This document shows, in pieces, positions 8,078 through 11,273 of a stretch of DNA of 11,273 nucleotides. A program made the position numbers and the translations under genes. The DNA is taken from NCBI GenBank assembly GCA_001687465.1, contig LVLI01002099.1, positions 1-11,273 on the forward strand, read 5' to 3'. This stretch comes from Halocafeteria seosinensis (Eukaryota > Sar > Bigyra > Bicosoecida). The notes under the pieces were generated by a model. It did no database searches and was not told where the DNA came from. It worked only from the letters and a program-made list of their open reading frames with translations. How positions within the stretch are numbered: the stretch's first letter is position 1; each line of letters opens with the position of its first letter.

Positions 8078-9803
8078 TTATAGTATTCTGAGCATCCTGC
8101 TCGCACGAGTGAAATGATGCAATATCATCCGCATAAGCCATACACGTGACTCTGTTTCCATTCTCCAATGCATATCCTGTACAGCAGTCATCAATAGCAC
8201 ACAAGAGTATATCAAGCTGGATCACAAATAAAAGACAGCTAAATGGGTCCCCTTGACGTAGACTGTTTAGCCTACTCTCTCCAATAATCCGCCGGCCACT
8301 TAGGATAAGATTTCTGGTATTGTTGGTCAAAGATTTCACCAGCCTAAGCACGTTAGCAGGGAATTGCAATCTATCCATAGCTGCAACCAATACGTGCTGA
8401 CGTGTAAAGTCATAAGCTTTGGAAATATCCAATTCCGTTGAGAGTAACGGTGCCCCTTGTTTGCGAGCATGTTCCTCCACCATTTGTTTAATGATTATGG
8501 GAGTACATAATTTCTTCGAAGAAATGAATCCATGTGCCGAAGGAAGCAGTACTTGCATATGTTGCAATTGCTTTTGAAGACGTCGTGACAAGATGATAGT
8601 AAAGGCCTTCCACATGACTTCCAATAAAATTATAGGGCGACATTCTTCATGAGTAGGGACTCCAGGAGACTTAGGAATTGGCCTAATCAGGCCAATCTTT
8701 AGATTCTCGGGTATAGTTCCTTGTGCCAATATCTTGGACATCACCGTCACCACTGCTTCTTTAATTCTCCGGACCGAGTATAATAGCATTCTGTAGGTGA
8801 TGCGTGAATATCCCGGCGAAGTATCCCTGTTTTTACATGCGTTGTCTAATTCTTCTATAGTGACGGGTTTCACAACCTCACTCCAGTCTGCTTCCACATT
8901 TTTGCAGTATAATTGATTCCATAACGGCAGTGAATTTACCATGTTGTGTCTCGATACCCAATTTCGTAGTTGTTGCAGTGGTGTTTCGTTATCTTCCGTT
9001 TCTGATTCGTCATCAATTTTTATATCCGGTGCCTCAGGGTTCATTGACGTCACCCAATTTTGCAATTGATGTACTACTCGCCCTTCACGCTCCGTATAGT
9101 CCACTTCTTCTACGTTTTGATCTTGGAGCTCGCTGTCAAAATCAATGTTCTTGTCACAGATATCATCGAACATTCTTTTTAAAGATATTTCTCCCAATTG
9201 TAAATAACGCTTTGTTCCCGTCCTTTTCTTGAATGTCTTCGACTGTAGTAATTTCTCCTTCTTTTTCTTCATCTTCGTAAAGTAGTCTAATAGCCGTAAT
9301 ACTTGGGATGGCCTATGCAACTGTACAGAGGGACATCGTTGGCGTATGAGTCCATAAATACGCTTCCTTTGTGAAGTGTTTTCCTCGAAAAACGTTGCCT
9401 TCCATAGCAATTGAACCATATCCTTATAATACACCCATTTTTCATGCTCCGTGTCGAAGTCACACTTGTTGCCATTGCGTTTATATCCTTTGTTTGGCCT
9501 GCGCGTTACTTGGCTAGCTGACTTTTCTATCGTTGCATGTATCCACTCCACTTGGTCATTTAACGTGAAACGCTCAAAGTTATCCGGCATCATAAGGTTT
9601 TCTTGCACCAATTGAATTCTATAAAAACACCGGCCTAACGAGAATCGTGCTTTTGCTGTCGCTGATGATTGATACAGTCTCACATTTTCGTATGCTTCGG
9701 TCGGATTTGTCCAACATATGCGATATCGTTTTGACCTTAGATGTCGAATTTGGAGTGATCTACAGTAAAATATGTCATGAATGACCTCCCACGCACTGTC
9801 CAT
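8037..9803 (-). pseudogene. LINE ORF2 segment: linker and reverse transcriptase
   Basis: The ORF has 588 codons from ATG 9803. Residues 1-300 form a linker with a Lys-rich patch (about 177-200), an acidic stretch (about 262-274) and a repeated QL(Q/R)NWV motif at 246-251 and 278-283. Reverse transcriptase motifs follow in order: GLIRPIPKSPG and CRPIILLEVMWKA (about 371-400), HGFISSK (about 424-430), the catalytic LDISKAYD (D459), LRQGDPFSCLLF (about 515-526) and YADD (557-560). Frame is lost about 20 residues after YADD, and the ORF ends at 8037-8039 on unrelated residues, so the thumb is supplied by the next frame. The previous ORF is in the same frame, 12 bases upstream. The enzyme would copy LINE RNA at a nicked genomic target. 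Confidence 0.92.
8066..8083 (-). other. Frameshift site in LINE reverse transcriptase
   Basis: The upstream frame reads sensibly to about DAQNTIN and then runs to a stop at 8037. The downstream frame is closed at TAA 8078-8080 and reads sensibly from about EFFSLNN. The junction must therefore be within about 8066-8083, next to a GCGCGG run. The change is one base lost or two gained relative to an intact reading frame. There is no pseudoknot or classic slippery heptamer that I can see, so a mutation or assembly error is more likely than programmed shifting. Confidence 0.85.
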
Positions 9804-9815
9804 CCAAGCGTACTT

Positions 9816-9818
9816 TTA
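9816..9818 (-). other. In-frame TAA between endonuclease and RT
   Basis: A single TAA interrupts one continuous frame running from 10625 to 8037. The frame after it continues without delay and reaches ATG 9803. It is one C-to-T change from CAA (Gln), as the TAG at 5669-5671 is from CAG. Confidence 0.85.
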
Positions 9819-10625
9819 ATACAGACAAAAGAAGTCCTTCTTTGAGTCGGTATATTTTCTCATTCCGTCTTGGTGCCTCGGCTGTAGCGTTTCCTCGTTC
9901 TCTTCGTTCGCAACCACATTCGAGTTCCCATGTATCCGACATTTATACTGTAAAATATCATGATCTGATAAACTTGTTTCGCGGACGTCATATGCTACTG
10001 TGTCTATGGGTCCTTTCGTTAGAATGAAGTCCTTCCGACTATATAATATCCCGTCTGAAAGTCGTTGCGTATGCGTTAATGCCTTGCTACTTGCCACTTT
10101 AAAACCACTAACAATGAGAAAATTGCGCAAGACACCGTTTGCTAGCGCATTATTCTGGATAATCCCACCGTCCGATAATATTTTGTATGAATCGTTTTCT
10201 ACCAAATGCGCATTAAAATCGCCTCCAAGTATAGTAGGCACCATTGACGTTGTGCCTTTAATTGAAGTATATAACACTCGAGAATTAAATTGCGGTTTAA
10301 AGAGCGCGTTTGTTGGCGCATAGACGGAGGTAATGTTTACCGCTTTTAAACCAATGGTTATTGATCTCCCGTTTTTCGGCCTCCTTACTTTAACCACATG
10401 GTTTTTCAATGTCCTATGGAGAAGGATCCCCACTCGTTTGTTACAAAATAATTTCCATTGGCTGTTCACAAATTGTCTTAGTACTTTCGCGTTTTCTTCT
10501 AGGTTTTCACTAAAACTCAATTCCTGTAGCAGAACGGCGTCTGCATCCATTTTAATAATCTCTTTGGCCTTCAATTCAGTCAAGTATTGCACGTTCCAAC
10601 ACAAAATTCTTAAAAACTCCTTCAT
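9816..10625 (-). pseudogene. LINE ORF2 N-terminal APE-like endonuclease
   Basis: The ORF has 269 codons from ATG 10625. It covers a whole exonuclease-endonuclease-phosphatase fold with the expected catalytic residues: N11 in CWNVQY, E35 in LLQEL, Y102 in SVYAPT, D136 and N138 in GGDFNAH, and S220-D221-H222 in LSDHD. This is the APE-type endonuclease that nicks target DNA to prime LINE reverse transcription. The frame ends at TAA 9816-9818 only about 45 residues after the SDH motif. It reopens in the same frame with an ATG 12 bases later, so endonuclease and RT were almost surely one polypeptide. The start is well supported: the family begins with this first strand, and an in-frame TAG lies upstream near 10670. 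Confidence 0.93.
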
Positions 10626-10642
10626 TTTTTTTTTTTTTTTTT
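10626..10642 (-). repeat. A17 run directly before endonuclease ATG
   Basis: On the + strand this is T17 and on the coding minus strand A17, preceded by a purine-rich stretch and abutting ATG 10625. It is either an A-rich leader or the poly(A) tail of another retro-copy that ended here. An A-run this long is also a length-unstable homopolymer. Confidence 0.9.
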
Positions 10643-10933
10643 CTTCTTTCTCTTTGATACAGTCGACCTAAAGCTGGCTTAGGGGTTTGTAAAATTTATG
10701 TCCGATGTAAGTTCACTAACTACATGGGACGAGGTGTTGTCACCTCTATCTATCTATAGTTTAACTACGTGGCTGAACCACATAGCATGATTTGCAGCCT
10801 GATTACGGGTCGCTGCAGTGATCGTTATGAAACTTGGTTCGCACTGGTCTGTATGTACTCGCTTTTATTTTATCATGAGTACATGCAGTAGCCACAGTGC
10901 CCAAGCCCTTTCCTCTTTTTTATGTGCTCTTTG
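10643..10933. other. Spacer between ORF1 and endonuclease, no gene seen
   Basis: No ORF with recognisable content lies here on either strand. The frame of the upstream minus-strand ORF continues for about 22 codons after its TAG and then stops. There is a short TCTA tetranucleotide tract at 10745-10758. The stretch probably is LINE inter-ORF or 5' sequence. Confidence 0.5.
10745..10758. repeat. Short (TCTA)3 tract
   Basis: Three and a half TCTA units lie in the LINE inter-ORF spacer. It is short and probably of no consequence beyond being a potential length variant. Confidence 0.7.
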
Positions 10934-11273
10934 CTACGACAGGTCCAGCAATGATTCCGTTTTTTGCCCCCTTGCTATAGCTTTCCTATTTCGGCTGAGT
11001 ATTTCTTGGTACCGAGCCTTTTCTTCCCTTGTTAATTCCACATAGGGTCTGACCTTTCTTCCGCTTTTATTGAATTCGCGCATATGTTGCCGATCCCACA
11101 GAACTTGCCGAGTGATTTTATGTTGTCCATTGAATTCGGACAAGCTCCGTTTCAAAACATTCTCCAATTGGTCGGCCATTCGACAAAAGATTCTCTGATT
11201 CTCTTCCATGGTTTCATACCTCCCTAGCTGTCCTTGGTACCAGTGTAACAGATCTTCCGTTGAGCGACCCATC
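10934..11273 (-). CDS. Possible LINE ORF1 C-terminal part, cut by window edge
   Basis: A 112-codon open frame reaches ATG 11270-11272 at the very edge, so the true start is probably outside the window. It ends at TAG 10934-10936. The peptide is strongly charged and helix-forming (for example RMADQLENVLKRSLSEF and LTREEKARYQEILSRNRK), with a basic C-terminal half. It has no zinc knuckle or RRM that I can see. Its position upstream of the endonuclease on the same strand fits the RNA-binding ORF1 protein that many LINEs encode, but the sequence itself is not recognisable. It could also be an unrelated host gene end or the end of another element. Confidence 0.4.
   Translation of the reverse strand, partial: MGRSTEDLLHWYQGQLGRYETMEENQRIFCRMADQLENVLKRSLSEFNGQHKITRQVLWDRQHMREFNKSGRKVRPYVELTREEKARYQEILSRNRKAIARGQKTESLLDLS

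Larger units (their letters stand above)
5101..11273 (-). mobile_element. Non-LTR (LINE) retrotransposon, APE-RT-RNase H type, decayed
   Basis: The minus strand carries, in order, a possible ORF1 tail, an APE-like endonuclease, a reverse transcriptase, an RNase H and a CCHC finger. This is the layout of RNase H-bearing LINE clades such as I, R1-like, Tad-like or related groups; the clade cannot be set by eye. The main ORF is broken three times (TAA 9816-9818, a frameshift at about 8066-8083, TAG 5669-5671), so this copy is probably not autonomous. The 5' end lies beyond the right edge. The left boundary is approximate, because no poly(A) or simple-repeat tail marks it. The element is tail-to-tail with the beta-helix gene. 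Confidence 0.93.

Noticed and set aside
1-11273. tRNA, rRNA, CRISPR arrays and bacterial operon signals.
   Set aside because: None was seen on reading through the window. Gene structure and the LINE show that it is eukaryotic.

Overview
The window is eukaryotic nuclear DNA. It holds a 1,300-residue single-exon secretory membrane protein gene with a long dinucleotide microsatellite in front of it, and a decayed non-LTR (LINE) retrotransposon. The base composition, a fused beta-helix/multi-membrane-span protein and an RNase H-bearing LINE would suit an alga, protist or early-diverging fungus-like lineage. I cannot name the organism from sequence alone. The uninterrupted large gene points to a genome in which at least some genes have few introns. 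The standard genetic code fits best.

Left part (1-4410, + strand). A (GT)24 tract opens the window. It is followed by a short leader and an ORF whose best start is the ATG at 231. The predicted protein has a signal peptide, about 600 residues of right-handed beta-helix repeats with GGA(I/V)-type turns, a cysteine-rich EGF/GCC2-like stalk, and about eight or nine membrane spans with a short cytoplasmic tail. An AATAAA lies 30 bases after its stop. It looks like a surface adhesin or sensor, but the function is unknown.

Middle (4411-5140). This is a conspicuously AT-rich island, unlike both flanks. It has three direct copies and one inverted copy of ATGCCGG, several short AT-rich repeats, and a small + strand gene remnant (4653-5099) whose frame seems to shift away and back. 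Its C-terminal part is clearly protein-like.

Right part (about 5100-11273, - strand). This is one LINE copy that runs off the right edge. Read right to left it has a possible ORF1 tail, a 309-base spacer ending in an A17 run, an APE-type endonuclease, a reverse transcriptase with YADD, an RNase H domain, a C-terminal CCHC finger, and a further 171-codon extension. All catalytic residues I looked for are present, but the ORF is broken three times: TAA between endonuclease and RT, a frameshift just after YADD, and TAG just after the CCHC finger. The first and second ORF segments share one reading frame. The two segments after the frameshift also share a frame with each other. The copy is therefore a recently inactivated single long ORF, not three separate genes. 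It lies tail-to-tail with the beta-helix gene. No target-site duplication can be seen because the 5' end is outside the window.
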